64,000 nucleotides of DNA from Candidatus Marithrix sp. Canyon 246 (GCF_001723685.1 NZ_MCBX01000038.1:1-64000); one strand, 5' to 3'. Shown: positions 45,251-54,378, counted from the stretch's first letter. The notes: generated by a model not told the origin, from the sequence alone. Translations and numbers: made by a program.

Positions 45251-45259
45251 AATTTTTGC

Positions 45260-45288
45260 TTGACATAAAAGTTAAATAGGATTAGTAT
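45260..45288 (+). promoter_or_regulatory. Possible promoter upstream of the SnoaL-like gene
   Basis: TTGACA, 17 bases, TAGTAT. The -35 is perfect, the -10 weak. It lies about 250 bp before the SnoaL-like start; the sequence between (45290-45538) holds no gene I can support. Confidence 0.35.
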
Positions 45289-45538
45289 ATTGCTTTAAGG
45301 CTGTATTAAATGAATCGTCGGTTAATATCTAGGCAAATATACCTTATAATAAGTAGTTAGCTGTCAAAATAATCATCATCTTCTTATTCTCTAAATCAAG
45401 AATCTGCCGAGAAAATGGCTAGTAACAACTCCTTTATCACTTAATACTGAAACTTTCAAAAACACCAAAAATTAATGGACAGCATCATACTTGTGGTAGA
45501 GAATGCAAACTCTGTCTAATAAACTGTATCGAGTATCA

Positions 45539-46306
45539 ATGACCTTAAATAACAAAGAAAAAATATGCAAATTATTGAAAGGCATCGAGACTGGTGATCC
45601 TTCATCCGTGTCTGTTGTCAACGAAGAAAAGTACATCCAGCATAACCCTCAAACTCATGAAGGAAGTGAAGGTCTAGCTGAACTATTTAAGCGTCTTTCT
45701 AAAACATCGCCACGAGTCAATATTGTCAGAGTATTTGAAGATGGTGATTTTGTTTTCGCCCATACTGAGTATGACTTTGCCACACGTAATATAGGTTTTG
45801 AAATTTTTCGCTTTGAAAGCGGATATGCAGTTGAGCATTGGGATAATATTCAGAAAAGAAAAGAGCTTAATAGCTCTGGTCACTCAATGGTTGATGGTAA
45901 AACTGAAGTGACAGATCATGAAATGACAGAAAGTAATCGTAGCTTTATCAAATCGTTCGTTGAAGAGATATTAATTCAAGGTAATTTTGATAAATTAAAT
46001 GGTTACATAAATCAAGAAAACTATACGGAACATAGTCCAAATTTGGGGGATAATTTAGTTGAATTAAAACGCATTCTATCCCGTTCTAGTAATGATACTT
46101 CTGCTTTTATTGAATATAAGAAATGCCATCGTATTTTAGCAGAAGGTAGCTTTGTTTTATCTGTTTGCGAAGGTTATGTTAATCAAACTCATTCCTCCTT
46201 CTTTGATCTTTTTCATTTGAAAGGCGGAAAAATTATTGAGCACTGGGATACGACAGAAGCTATTCCACCCTGTAGTGAGTGGAAAAACAGTAATGGAAAA
46301 TTCTAA
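45539..46306 (+). CDS. Tandem SnoaL-like (NTF2 fold) protein
   Basis: I prefer the ATG at 45539 (MTLNNKEKICKLLKGIETGD), giving 255 residues. Two repeated SnoaL-like units are visible: the first with KYIQHNPQTHEGSEGLAELF and AVEHWDNIQ, the second with NYTEHSPNLGDNLVELKRIL and KIIEHWDTTE. In each, HNP/HSP and EHWD are the usual pocket residues. Members of this fold isomerise, cyclise or dehydrate small molecules; the reaction here is unknown. Next to an EthD gene in the middle of the decayed recB copy, so this pair appears to be a recent insertion. Confidence 0.82.
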   Translation: MTLNNKEKICKLLKGIETGDPSSVSVVNEEKYIQHNPQTHEGSEGLAELFKRLSKTSPRVNIVRVFEDGDFVFAHTEYDFATRNIGFEIFRFESGYAVEHWDNIQKRKELNSSGHSMVDGKTEVTDHEMTESNRSFIKSFVEEILIQGNFDKLNGYINQENYTEHSPNLGDNLVELKRILSRSSNDTSAFIEYKKCHRILAEGSFVLSVCEGYVNQTHSSFFDLFHLKGGKIIEHWDTTEAIPPCSEWKNSNGKF

Positions 46307-46349
46307 ATAAATTGATAAAAATTCAAGTAAACAACAATAGGAGTAATAA

Positions 46350-46712
46350 ATGATCAAATTTGTCATGTGCCTAACTCGACATCCAGATATATCCCGAGAA
46401 GAATTCAAAGACTATTGGATGAATAAGCATGGTCCTTTCTTTATGAAAAATGCTGATGCAATGGGGGCAAAAAAATATGTTCAATCCCACACATTAGATA
46501 CGCCGCTGAATGAAGGTTTAAGAGCTTCTAGAGGAATGCTGCCTGAATATGATGGTGTTGCTGAAGTCTGGTTTGAGTCAGAACAAGTACTTATAGAAGG
46601 TATGAGTTCTCCTGAAGGTCAGAAGTTGGGTGCTGCGTTGCTTGAAGATGAAAGTAATTTTATTGATCACTCAAAGTCTTCAGCTTTCATAGTTGAAGAG
46701 CACGAGTTTTAA
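46350..46712 (+). CDS. EthD-domain protein
   Basis: A 120-residue ferredoxin-like (dimeric alpha/beta barrel) protein. IKFVMCLTRHPDISREEFKD, YWMNKHGPFFMKNADAMGAK and EYDGVAEVWFESEQVL are EthD features. EthD proteins assist oxidative degradation or polyketide-like chemistry; substrate unknown. TAGGAGTAATAA is a good ribosome site. It follows the SnoaL-like gene by 43 bp and probably forms a two-gene unit with it. Confidence 0.85.
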   Translation: MIKFVMCLTRHPDISREEFKDYWMNKHGPFFMKNADAMGAKKYVQSHTLDTPLNEGLRASRGMLPEYDGVAEVWFESEQVLIEGMSSPEGQKLGAALLEDESNFIDHSKSSAFIVEEHEF

Positions 46713-46810
46713 ATGACTAATTGGAAGAGTATTTCTACTTGCTGGAAATACTACAGCTAACAAGTAATTTATCGCCGTTTTTATACACAATGATTCAAAC
46801 AAGAGGTTTT

Positions 46811-47216
46811 TATCATTACAACTAATGGTCAATATATTGATCAACCATTTTTAAAAATCAAAATCACAAAAAGCCGCTTTTTATAAAGCCTTCAATAAAT
46901 ATTCACTGAAATATATACCACTTTGGTGCTAAAATTATTTGCAGCGGCTGAAACAGCTTTAGGGGTGCTGATATTTTTACTTACATGACAGCTAGTTATG
47001 ATGTAACACGCCGCTATACTTTAGTTGAAAATTGGCGTTCTCAAGCAGGTTGTGTGACGCAGTAAATCAACTATCAACCCGCCTACCAAACTACAACTAT
47101 GAACAACACTTTGGAGGGGGTTTATTATTTATTTTTAAGAGCAATGACACCAGATACGGGGGCATATTTTGGGGTGTATCGAGATATGCCGGATTTGGAA
47201 GTTGGTGGGAATTAAA
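46811..47216 (+). pseudogene. Deleted copy of central and 3' recB
   Basis: Pieces of recB in the original order but with internal losses: GGTCAATATATTGA (as 49912), a piece ending TATACCACTTTGG (as 50110), TTGCAG...GAAACAGCTTTAG (as 50345), then GGGGTGCTGATATTTTTAC (as 50619), CGTTCTCAAGCAG (as 50692) and finally the 3' end from about 52590 to the stop. The 253-bp loss at 46955-46962 lies exactly between two AGCTTTAG repeats of intact recB. It carries the 3' half of the same decayed copy whose 5' half is at 44871, now separated by inserted genes. Confidence 0.85.
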
Positions 47217-47305
47217 ACTAATAAGTTGTACTATTGATCTGATATAATAAATACAACGAATTTTCAATTTCTTAAACATTAAATTAATTTAAATGTATAA
47301 AAAAA

Positions 47306-47539
47306 ATGGAACAATTAATCAAGCTTCACATAGAAAAATTACCAGAAGGTGTATATTTAGCCACTTCAGATGACATACAAGGTTTAGTTGCTCAAGGAGA
47401 CACTATTGCGGAAACATTGGAAATTGCAACAGATGTCGCTAACCAGTTAATTGAAGCGCGTACAGAAAGAGAAAATATGATGTCATTAATTAGTGGTGAA
47501 TCATTAAACAATGGGAAGATTAGCCGGTTTTCGTTATAA
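47306..47539 (+). CDS. HicB-like/DUF1902 antitoxin
   Basis: A 77-residue protein: MEQLIKLHIEKLPEGVYLAT, SDDIQGLVAQGDTIAETLEI and ATDVANQLIEAR are the partial RNase-H-like fold of HicB/DUF1902 antitoxins. It would neutralise a HicA RNase. The hicA start overlaps its end, but that toxin gene is truncated after 21 codons, so this is an orphan antitoxin. Confidence 0.82.
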   Translation: MEQLIKLHIEKLPEGVYLATSDDIQGLVAQGDTIAETLEIATDVANQLIEARTERENMMSLISGESLNNGKISRFSL

Positions 47540-47576
47540 AGAAAGTATCAGTCTAAATGATTTTTTAAATGCTTAA
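47511..47576 (+). pseudogene. Truncated hicA toxin start
   Basis: ATG at 47511 inside the antitoxin gene begins MGRLAGFRYKE, the usual HicA N-terminus in DUF1902-linked pairs, then SISLNDFLNA and a stop. The double-stranded RNA-binding fold and catalytic His (GSHxxW type) are missing. Too short to be active. Confidence 0.65.
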
Positions 47577-47708
47577 AAATAATAGTCACTGTAGTGTGTA
47601 GTGAGGAGTGCATTATGACAATGAAATGCCTTGTCAAAAAAATAGAATGATTGAATTTGATAAACTCAATATCAATAATGTAATTAAGTATTAAAATAGG
47701 AGTAATAG

Positions 47709-48137
47709 ATGGAATTAGCTAATAGTATTAATCCAAAAACTATCACTATTAATTTGCCAGCTACTATTTATAGTCATGTAGAGCGGCAGTCGCAATTAAT
47801 GCGACGTTCAATCGCGGAAGAATTAGTTGCTGTTGTTACTGAATATTGGCAAAAAGAAGCATTAGCAAATGATATTGAGCAGGAATTAACTCAACTGGAT
47901 TTATTTTGTGATAGTGAATTATGGCAAGCTGCTCAAATAAATGTTTCATCAGAAAAGACGGATCATATGCAAGAACTAGTTGAAAAACAACAAAGTGTTG
48001 GTTTAACTGATTCTGAAAATCAACAAGCACAATTATTATCAGATTTATTCAATCGTATGATGTTAGTGCGTGCTAAAGCAGCGGCGTTATTAAAAAAACG
48101 CGGTTATGATGTATCTCCTTTAATACAAAAAACATGA
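47709..48137 (+). CDS. Hypothetical protein with RHH-like N-terminus, paired with HNH nuclease
   Basis: A 142-residue protein. KTITINLPATIYSHVERQSQ and LMRRSIAEELVAVVTEYWQK look like an RHH/CopG-type DNA-binding start; the rest is helical, with LLSDLFNRMMLVRAKAAALL near the end. TAGGAGTAATAG precedes the ATG. The stop overlaps the HNH gene start by four bases, so the two are translated together. Possibly a regulator or antitoxin-like partner; not established. Confidence 0.7.
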   Translation: MELANSINPKTITINLPATIYSHVERQSQLMRRSIAEELVAVVTEYWQKEALANDIEQELTQLDLFCDSELWQAAQINVSSEKTDHMQELVEKQQSVGLTDSENQQAQLLSDLFNRMMLVRAKAAALLKKRGYDVSPLIQKT

Positions 48138-48562
48138 GTAAGAGTCATATTTCTGCGAAATTACGTCAACAGGTTGCAGAACAGTCGCATGATATGTGTT
48201 GTTATTGTAAAAGTCAGCAACGTCTGATTGGTATTAGTTTAACTGTTGAACATATTATTCCTGAATCATTGGGTGGAACTACCACACTAGATAATTTATG
48301 TCTAGCTTGTTGGGATTGTAATCTGATAAAAGGCAGTCGTATAGCTGCTATAGATCCTACAACTGGTACAAATGTTCGTTTTTTCAACCCTAATAAGCAA
48401 AACTGGAATGAGCATTTTCGTTGGCATAGTAATGGAATACATATTATTGGAGTAACACCAATAGGGCGAGTGACAGTGGTTGCTTTAAAACTTAATCGCC
48501 CTGTTTTATTGCATTCTCGCAGTTTCTGGATTGAAGCTGGTTGGCATCCGCCGCTGGAATGA
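48134..48562 (+). CDS. HNH endonuclease
   Basis: A 142-residue protein with a standard HNH fold: MCCYCKSQQRLIGISLTVEH has the first Cys pair and the HNH His, IIPESLGGTTTLDNLCLACW and DCNLIKGSRI supply the Asn/His region and second Cys pair. Such small nucleases are common in these genomes with an upstream RHH-like gene. The C-terminal part (RWHSNGIHIIGVTPIGRVTV) is a conserved extension. Role (mobile, defence or repair) unknown. Confidence 0.9.
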   Translation: MSKSHISAKLRQQVAEQSHDMCCYCKSQQRLIGISLTVEHIIPESLGGTTTLDNLCLACWDCNLIKGSRIAAIDPTTGTNVRFFNPNKQNWNEHFRWHSNGIHIIGVTPIGRVTVVALKLNRPVLLHSRSFWIEAGWHPPLE

Positions 48563-48595
48563 GTATAAGTAAGGATATTATTGTAAAGTAAGAAT

Positions 48596-48626
48596 TTTTA
48601 TCCCTGCTTATATACAATCTCTGTAG
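48596..48626. repeat. Dispersed CTTATATRCAATCT repeat, copy 4
   Basis: ATCCCTGCTTATATACAATCT then CTGTAGTT, matching the copies at 2231, 11302 and 12544. It follows the HNH gene stop by about 35 bp. Shortly after, at 48635-48654, the 20 bases AACCAGCATAAAAATTCAG recur at 49276. Confidence 0.6.
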
Positions 48627-48661
48627 TTGTTACTAAACCAGCATAAAAATTCAGAAACAAT

Positions 48662-48844
48662 TCATTCATCAAAATCACAACAAACCACTTTGGTGCTAAA
48701 ATTATTTGCAGCGGCTGAAACTTCAAATTCATACTGTTGAATGTATGGAATCAGTCTTTGTTGTCGTTTCTTATCTGCTAATTCAAGAATCTGTTGTTCT
48801 AATTCTTCTGCACTTCTGATAGAACGACGCTTGAAACCATACAA
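48662..48844 (-). pseudogene. Remnant of a DUF4276-type protein fused to a recB fragment
   Basis: The frame reads YGFKRRSIRSAEELEQQILE then DKKRQQRLIPYIQQYEFE, the DUF4276 signature (IPYIQxxEFE). After that the coding sequence derives from a 38-bp stretch (48684-48721) identical to part of the decayed recB copy at 46917-46954, giving the out-of-place tail SAAANNFSTKVVCCDFDE. So a DUF4276 gene has been truncated at both ends and joined to a recB scrap. Confidence 0.65.
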
Positions 48845-48890
48845 ATCATAAAATGTTGTAACATAAACGAAAGTTCATTGCGAATAGGAT

Positions 48891-49318
48891 CTAAACTTGT
48901 TGTTGTTCTACAATTATTAAATCTTGCCATTCAAATTGATTAGCAAATGTCACACTTTGACTACAAGTGATAATCTGAGTTTTATCTGCGACGCTACGCA
49001 TCATACCTGCCAATAATTGCATTGCATATAGATGTAAACCCAGTTCAGGTTCATCCAATAAAATCATGAAAGAAAGGGGCAACGCGCTGAATGTATCACT
49101 AGTATCATGAAAATGATAAACTTGCCAGTCAGATAAATAAGCGGCAACATTGCTAGCTATGGTTATCAAGTTCAACGAAGGCAATTATGAATGACACAAC
49201 TAAAGTAGATTACCAAAACTTTGAACAGCTTTTGTTCGCAGATGATACAATTTACCCACTACTGAAGCAGCGGCTAAACCAGCATAAAAATTCAGACAAA
49301 AGTATAATGTTTTAATTT
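48891..49318 (-). pseudogene. Decayed RecF-like AAA ATPase
   Basis: Minus-strand coding pieces: LNFYAGLAAASVVGKLYHLR near 49220-49300, then after a break DWQVYHFHDTSDTFS, followed by FMILLDEPELGLHLYAMQLL (Walker B and D-loop), AGMMRSVADKTQIITCSQSV and EWQDLIIVEQQQ. The Walker A end and the middle are missing. Intact members pair with DUF4276 proteins in defence-like operons; here both are broken. Confidence 0.7.
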
Positions 49319-49324
49319 GAGCCA

Positions 49325-52300
49325 ATGAAAAACACCACCATAGAAAAACTAGAACCCCTAACAATTCCCTTACAAGATATAAACCTAATAGAAGCCAGCG
49401 CAGGCACTGGCAAGACTCATACAATTACGACTCTAGTCTTACGCCTAATTTTGGAAAAGCGTTTGACTATTGATAAAATTTTAGTGGTGACTTTTACTGA
49501 AACCGCTACTGAAGAATTACGTAATCGTATTCGTAAGCGTTTGCATGAGGCTCGTGAGGCTTTTAAAACAGGTGAGATTGATGATGATGATGAGGATTTA
49601 GCTGAATTAATTCATAAGTTTTCTGATTATAAAGATGAAGCTATTTCTCGTCTAGATAATGCTTTACGTGGTTTTGATGAAGCCGCTATTTTTACTATTC
49701 ATAGTTTTTGTCGGCAAATGTTACAAGATTATGCTCTTGAAAGTGGTGTCTTATTTGAAACTGAACTTATTGGTGATCAATCTCCATTATTACGTGAAAT
49801 TGTAGAAGATTTTTGGCGACAAAACTTTTATGCTGCTTCAGGTTTATTTATTACTTATCTACAACAAAATAAATATAAAAACCCTAACAGTCTATTAAAA
49901 ATCATTAATTATGGTCAATATATTGACCAACCATTTTTAAAAAAGATTCCAAAGTCAGAAACAATTGATTCACCAAAATCACCAGAAGCCGCTTTTTATA
50001 AATCCTTTAACAAGGTAAAACAACTATGGCTAGCTTCTGCTAAACAAGAAGTTGAACAACTATTAATCAATAGTAAAGATTTAAAGCGCAACAAATATTC
50101 ACTGAAATATATACCACTTTGGTGTCAAAAATTAAATGAATATCTAACAGCGCGATCAATTTCTATCAATTTACCAGATCCTTTTATTCGATTTACTTGT
50201 AGTGAAATTGCTCAAGCTGTCAAAAAAAATTGCAATCCACCTCAGCATCAATTCTTTGATTTATGTCAACAATTATATGATAGCCACCAAATATTAGCTT
50301 CTCATTTTGAACAGCGTCTGGTTGCTTTAAAACTAAAATTATTTGCAGAAGCTGAAACAGCTTTAGCGCAGAAAAAATATCAATTTCATCTCCAATCTTT
50401 TGATGATTTATTAACAAATCTCCATAAAGCATTAAAAGAACCTAATGGGCATGGGCATCATTTAACCCGCCTAATACATAACAAGTTTAACGCCGCTTTA
50501 ATTGATGAATTTCAAGACACTGATCGTGTGCAATATGAAATATTTAACACAGTCTTTGGTAGCGATAATAGTATTTTATTTTTAATTGGTGATCCAAAAC
50601 AGGCTATATATAGCTTTAGGGGTGCTGATATTTTTACTTACATAGAAGCCAAGGATGATGCAACACGCCGTTATACTTTAGTTGAAAATTGGCGTTCTCA
50701 AGCAGATTTAATTGACGCAGTAAATCAAATATTCAAACAAAATAAGCAAGCATTTATATTTAAAGACATACCCTTTCAACCAGTGGAAGCATCTAAACGT
50801 GTAGCTTATCTAAAAATAGAAAATCAAACTTTACCACCATTACAATTATGGTTTGTTTCCAGAAACGAGATAGATTGTCAGCCAAATAAATTAATAAACA
50901 AAGCTTGGGGTAATACACAAATTCCAAATTCTGTTGCCAATGAAATAGCTAGGTTACTAATGTTAGCAAAACAAGAACAAGCTATGATAGGAACAGAACC
51001 ATTACGTGCTAGAGATATTGCGATCTTAGTTCGCACCAATAAACAAGCGCGATACATGCAACAAGTATTAACCAAGTTACAAATACCAAGTGTCTTATAT
51101 AGTCGCGATAATTTATTTACTTCTGATGAGGTGGTTGAAATAGAATTGGTATTACAAGCTATTGCTGATCCGAGTAATGAAAATTTAATTAAAGCCGCTT
51201 TGACTACAGATATGTTAGGAGTTTCTGGCAATGAATTGTATCAATTGATGAATGATGATAGAGCATGGCAACAATATCTAAGTCGATTTCAAGAGTATAA
51301 TTATCAGTGGCAAAATGTTGGATTTATTCAAATGTACCATAGTTTCTTATTAAAGGAACAAGTGCAAACACGCTTATTAAATTATCCAGATGGAGAAAGA
51401 CGCTTAACTAACATATTACATCTGGCTGAAATTTTACAAGAATTAACTATGAAGCAACAACTGAGTATGGGTGGTGTTTGTCAATGGTTATCACAACAGC
51501 GTCAACAACCAGACACTAATAATGAAGAACAACAATTACGTTTAGAAAGTGATGAAAAACGAGTTAAAATTGTAACCATTCACAAAAGCAAAGGCTTAGA
51601 ATATCCGATAGTATTTTGTCCATTTATTTGGGATGGCTATTTACATCATAGCAAAGATGAACAATTTGTTTTTCATGATGAAAATAATGAATTAACCTTA
51701 GATTTAGGTTCTAAAAATCAACAGCGGCACCGTGAACAAGCCTTAGAAGAAGAAAGAGCAGAAAATTTACGCCTATTTTATGTAGCAGTAACTCGCGCCA
51801 AACATCGCTGTTATTTAGTATGGGGAGCATTTAAAGATGCAGGCAAATCAGCACTTGCGCATTTATTACATCCAGATATTGATGTAGAAAAAGTAGAAGA
51901 CAATATTCTATGGCAACAACTAAAAAGCAATGATAAATTAGAAATCTCACACTTACCATTAGATGTTCCACCAAAACTAGACTCTCCACAAAAAGATAAT
52001 AAATTAAAAAATCGTAAGTTTTCAGGCGAAATAAATAAAGAATGGAAAATTTCTAGTTTTAGCTCATTATCAAATAAGCCTAATTATACCCAACCACAAA
52101 ATTATGACATAATTGCTGATAAAACACATATTTACAACTTTCCACGTGGAGCAAAAGCAGGGCAATTTATGCACAGTCTGTTTGAAAATATAGACTTTCA
52201 AGCACCTAGCGAAACCGTCATTACTACCCAATTAAGCAATTTTGGTTATGAAGTAGAACAATGGCAAGACACAATAATAAAGCTAATAAACAATGTAACA

Positions 52301-52717
52301 AACACGCCGCTAATACCAGATAATGATTTAACATTATCAAAAATCAGCCGCGACAAACGACTAAACGAACTAGAATTTTTCTATCCAACATTACCAGAAC
52401 GTGGATTTATGAAAGGCTATATAGACATGGTATTTGAATACCAAGGGCGATACTATTTAATAGACTACAAATCGCACATGCTAGGCAACTACCACCACAG
52501 CGCATTAAATAAAATAATAGCCAGAGAAAACTACATCCTACAATACCGCATATACACAACAGCCTTACACCGCTACTTATCAAGCCGCTTACCAAACTAT
52601 AATTATGAACAACACTTTGGAGGGGTTTATTATTTATTTTTAAGAGGAATGACACCAGAGACGGGGGCAGATTTTGGGGTGTATCGAGATATGCCTGATT
52701 TGGAAGTTGTTGATTAA
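49325..52717 (+). CDS. recB: Exodeoxyribonuclease V subunit beta (helicase-nuclease)
   Basis: An 1130-residue RecB (E. coli 1180). UvrD-type helicase motifs are [20 protein letters not shown] (I, near residue 23), FTIHSFCRQML (Ia region), ALIDEFQDTDRVQYEIF (II), IGDPKQAIYSFRGADIF (III), VKIVTIHKSKGLEYPIVFCP (V) and LRLFYVAVTRAKHR (VI). The C-terminal nuclease has MKGYIDMVFEYQGRYYLIDY then KSHML (near 1030), with the D-x-K active site. With RecC and RecD it resects double-strand breaks and destroys phage DNA. Deleted copies lie at 44.9 and 46.8 kb. recC lies 2.4 kb downstream; recD is not in the window. Confidence 0.96.
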   Translation: MKNTTIEKLEPLTIPLQDINLIEASAGTGKTHTITTLVLRLILEKRLTIDKILVVTFTETATEELRNRIRKRLHEAREAFKTGEIDDDDEDLAELIHKFSDYKDEAISRLDNALRGFDEAAIFTIHSFCRQMLQDYALESGVLFETELIGDQSPLLREIVEDFWRQNFYAASGLFITYLQQNKYKNPNSLLKIINYGQYIDQPFLKKIPKSETIDSPKSPEAAFYKSFNKVKQLWLASAKQEVEQLLINSKDLKRNKYSLKYIPLWCQKLNEYLTARSISINLPDPFIRFTCSEIAQAVKKNCNPPQHQFFDLCQQLYDSHQILASHFEQRLVALKLKLFAEAETALAQKKYQFHLQSFDDLLTNLHKALKEPNGHGHHLTRLIHNKFNAALIDEFQDTDRVQYEIFNTVFGSDNSILFLIGDPKQAIYSFRGADIFTYIEAKDDATRRYTLVENWRSQADLIDAVNQIFKQNKQAFIFKDIPFQPVEASKRVAYLKIENQTLPPLQLWFVSRNEIDCQPNKLINKAWGNTQIPNSVANEIARLLMLAKQEQAMIGTEPLRARDIAILVRTNKQARYMQQVLTKLQIPSVLYSRDNLFTSDEVVEIELVLQAIADPSNENLIKAALTTDMLGVSGNELYQLMNDDRAWQQYLSRFQEYNYQWQNVGFIQMYHSFLLKEQVQTRLLNYPDGERRLTNILHLAEILQELTMKQQLSMGGVCQWLSQQRQQPDTNNEEQQLRLESDEKRVKIVTIHKSKGLEYPIVFCPFIWDGYLHHSKDEQFVFHDENNELTLDLGSKNQQRHREQALEEERAENLRLFYVAVTRAKHRCYLVWGAFKDAGKSALAHLLHPDIDVEKVEDNILWQQLKSNDKLEISHLPLDVPPKLDSPQKDNKLKNRKFSGEINKEWKISSFSSLSNKPNYTQPQNYDIIADKTHIYNFPRGAKAGQFMHSLFENIDFQAPSETVITTQLSNFGYEVEQWQDTIIKLINNVTNTPLIPDNDLTLSKISRDKRLNELEFFYPTLPERGFMKGYIDMVFEYQGRYYLIDYKSHMLGNYHHSALNKIIARENYILQYRIYTTALHRYLSSRLPNYNYEQHFGGVYYLFLRGMTPETGADFGVYRDMPDLEVVD

Positions 52718-52766
52718 TTATCGGTTTATCTTGGTGGGGATTAACAGTTCTTCTATTGATATACCC

Positions 52767-52843
52767 TGTAGGTTGGGCTGACGAAAGGAAGCCCAACAAT
52801 TCCAGCACACCCGTTGGGCTTCCTTTCGTCAGCCCAACCTACA
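52767..52843. repeat. 31-bp perfect inverted repeat, GTAGGTTGGG family
   Basis: Arms TGTAGGTTGGGCTGACGAAA... and its exact complement (31 bp each) flank a 15-base loop. Arm ends match the palindrome at 12388-12521. It separates converging recB and EamA genes by a strong hairpin and may terminate both transcripts. Confidence 0.92.
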
Positions 52844-52865
52844 AAGCGTAACATGAGTTATTTAT

Positions 52866-53759
52866 TTACTTCTTACCCAACAAACTAACCCCAAAAATCA
52901 CCAACAATACACCAGCCAAATGAATCCAACCAAACGGCTCACCAAGTAAAAATACCGCCAAAACCACAGTAAATATAGGACCTACGGTTCCAACAATAGT
53001 GGTTTTAGCCGCCCCAATTCTAGCAATTGCCTCACTAACCATAAAACTAGGTAGCACAGTGCTGAAAATTGCTAGCATAAATACATATACCCAAGCACTA
53101 TTATTGATTAATAAATTTTCAATTTCATTTGTTAGCAAAAAATGAATCAATACAAAAACCGTCGATGATAGCATAGCAATACTGGTAAACAACCTACTAC
53201 CGAATTTAGTAATTATTTTTTTACTTAAAACAAGGTAAAAAGACATACTCAAAGCAGCGGCTGCTACCAATAGCACACCTATACTAGCATTAATTCCTGT
53301 TAGCATAGACTCATGAAAATACAGTAGTAAAACACCAGTATAAGTTAATACTAAAGCAAACATTAGACGTTTAGTAATGACTTCACGTAAAAATAACCAA
53401 CTCAGCAAAGCCGTCATTATAGGATAAGTATAAAGCGTTAAACGTTCCAATTGCGCGGAAATATAATTCAAACCTGCCAAATCTAAATAAGAAGAAAGAT
53501 AATAACCAATAAAACCTAAGCCAAAAATAGCTAAAAACTCTTTAGGTAACGGTTTTTTAGTCTCTGGTTTTCTCAGCAACCAAATAAGTATTAACAAATA
53601 AAATGGCAAGGCAATTAGCATACGTAAGCTAAGCAAGGTAGTTGTATCCACACCTTCTTGGTATGCTAGTTTTATAAAAATTGATTTAATAGAAAACAGG
53701 GCAGTGCCTATAATTGCCAACAATAAGCCTGACTGAAAATTACCTTGTTTATTATCCAT
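52866..53759 (-). CDS. EamA/DMT-family transporter
   Basis: A 297-residue protein with ten predicted transmembrane helices in two EamA repeats. GLLLAIIGTALFSIKSIFIK and LYTYPIMTALLSWLFLREVI belong to the first, EAIARIGAAKTTIVGTVGPI and FLLGEPFGWIHLAGVLLVIF to the second. Family members export metabolites or amino acids; the substrate cannot be told. Convergent with recB across the long inverted repeat, divergent from ppiB. Confidence 0.92.
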   Translation of the reverse strand: MDNKQGNFQSGLLLAIIGTALFSIKSIFIKLAYQEGVDTTTLLSLRMLIALPFYLLILIWLLRKPETKKPLPKEFLAIFGLGFIGYYLSSYLDLAGLNYISAQLERLTLYTYPIMTALLSWLFLREVITKRLMFALVLTYTGVLLLYFHESMLTGINASIGVLLVAAAALSMSFYLVLSKKIITKFGSRLFTSIAMLSSTVFVLIHFLLTNEIENLLINNSAWVYVFMLAIFSTVLPSFMVSEAIARIGAAKTTIVGTVGPIFTVVLAVFLLGEPFGWIHLAGVLLVIFGVSLLGKK

Positions 53760-53842
53760 GAATTAGTAAAAAAATTATAATATATTTTATATATTTCGTT
53801 ATACTATATATTTTCAAGTTGATAATAGGTAAATTGAATTCT

Positions 53843-54340
53843 ATGCAAGTCAAAATGCAAACTACTTTAGGCGATATCATTATTGAACTTAATTCTGACA
53901 AGGCACCTAAAACCGTCGAGAACTTCGTAAATTACGTCAAAGATGGATTTTATGATAACACTATATTTCATCGTGTTATTAACGGTTTTATGATTCAAGG
54001 TGGTGGTATGGAATCAGGAATGAAAGAAAAAGCCACTAAACCACCAATTGAAAATGAAGCTGATAATGGCTTAAGTAATAAAATTGGTACTCTTGCTATG
54101 GCTAGAACATCTGATCCACATTCAGCCACTGCCCAATTTTTCATTAATGTTTCTGATAATACTTTTCTCAATTTTAGCGGCAAAAATCCTCAAGGTTGGG
54201 GTTATTGTGTATTTGGAGAAGTTGTTGAAGGTATCGATATTGTTAATAAAATCAAAGAAGTCCAAACTACAACTTGTAGCCCACATTCAGATGTACCTTG
54301 TGATGAGATCAAAATTGAAAAAGCAGAACTAATTAGCTAA
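53843..54340 (+). CDS. ppiB: Peptidyl-prolyl cis-trans isomerase (cyclophilin B type)
   Basis: From the ATG at 53843 ([20 protein letters not shown]) the protein is 165 residues, like E. coli PpiB (164). [20 protein letters not shown] holds the catalytic Arg and Gln; [20 protein letters not shown] and [18 protein letters not shown] complete the cyclophilin pocket. No signal peptide, so cytosolic. A GCAA-loop hairpin separates it from lpxH. Confidence 0.95.
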   Translation: MQVKMQTTLGDIIIELNSDKAPKTVENFVNYVKDGFYDNTIFHRVINGFMIQGGGMESGMKEKATKPPIENEADNGLSNKIGTLAMARTSDPHSATAQFFINVSDNTFLNFSGKNPQGWGYCVFGEVVEGIDIVNKIKEVQTTTCSPHSDVPCDEIKIEKAELIS

Positions 54341-54347
54341 AAATTAC

Positions 54348-54369
54348 TTTCAACGCGCAAGCGTTGAAA
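54348..54369. other. Intergenic hairpin between ppiB and lpxH
   Basis: TTTCAACGC, loop GCAA, GCGTTGAAA: a perfect 9-bp stem with a stable GNRA tetraloop. It ends nine bases before the lpxH ATG, so it could mask the ribosome site or act as a weak terminator. Confidence 0.6.
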
Positions 54370-54378
54370 TCATATATC

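Noticed and set aside
45290-45538. Possible small RNA or riboswitch upstream of the SnoaL-like gene
   Set aside because: Only a promoter-like TTGACA/TAGTAT was visible; no stable hairpin, T-run or known aptamer pattern was found.
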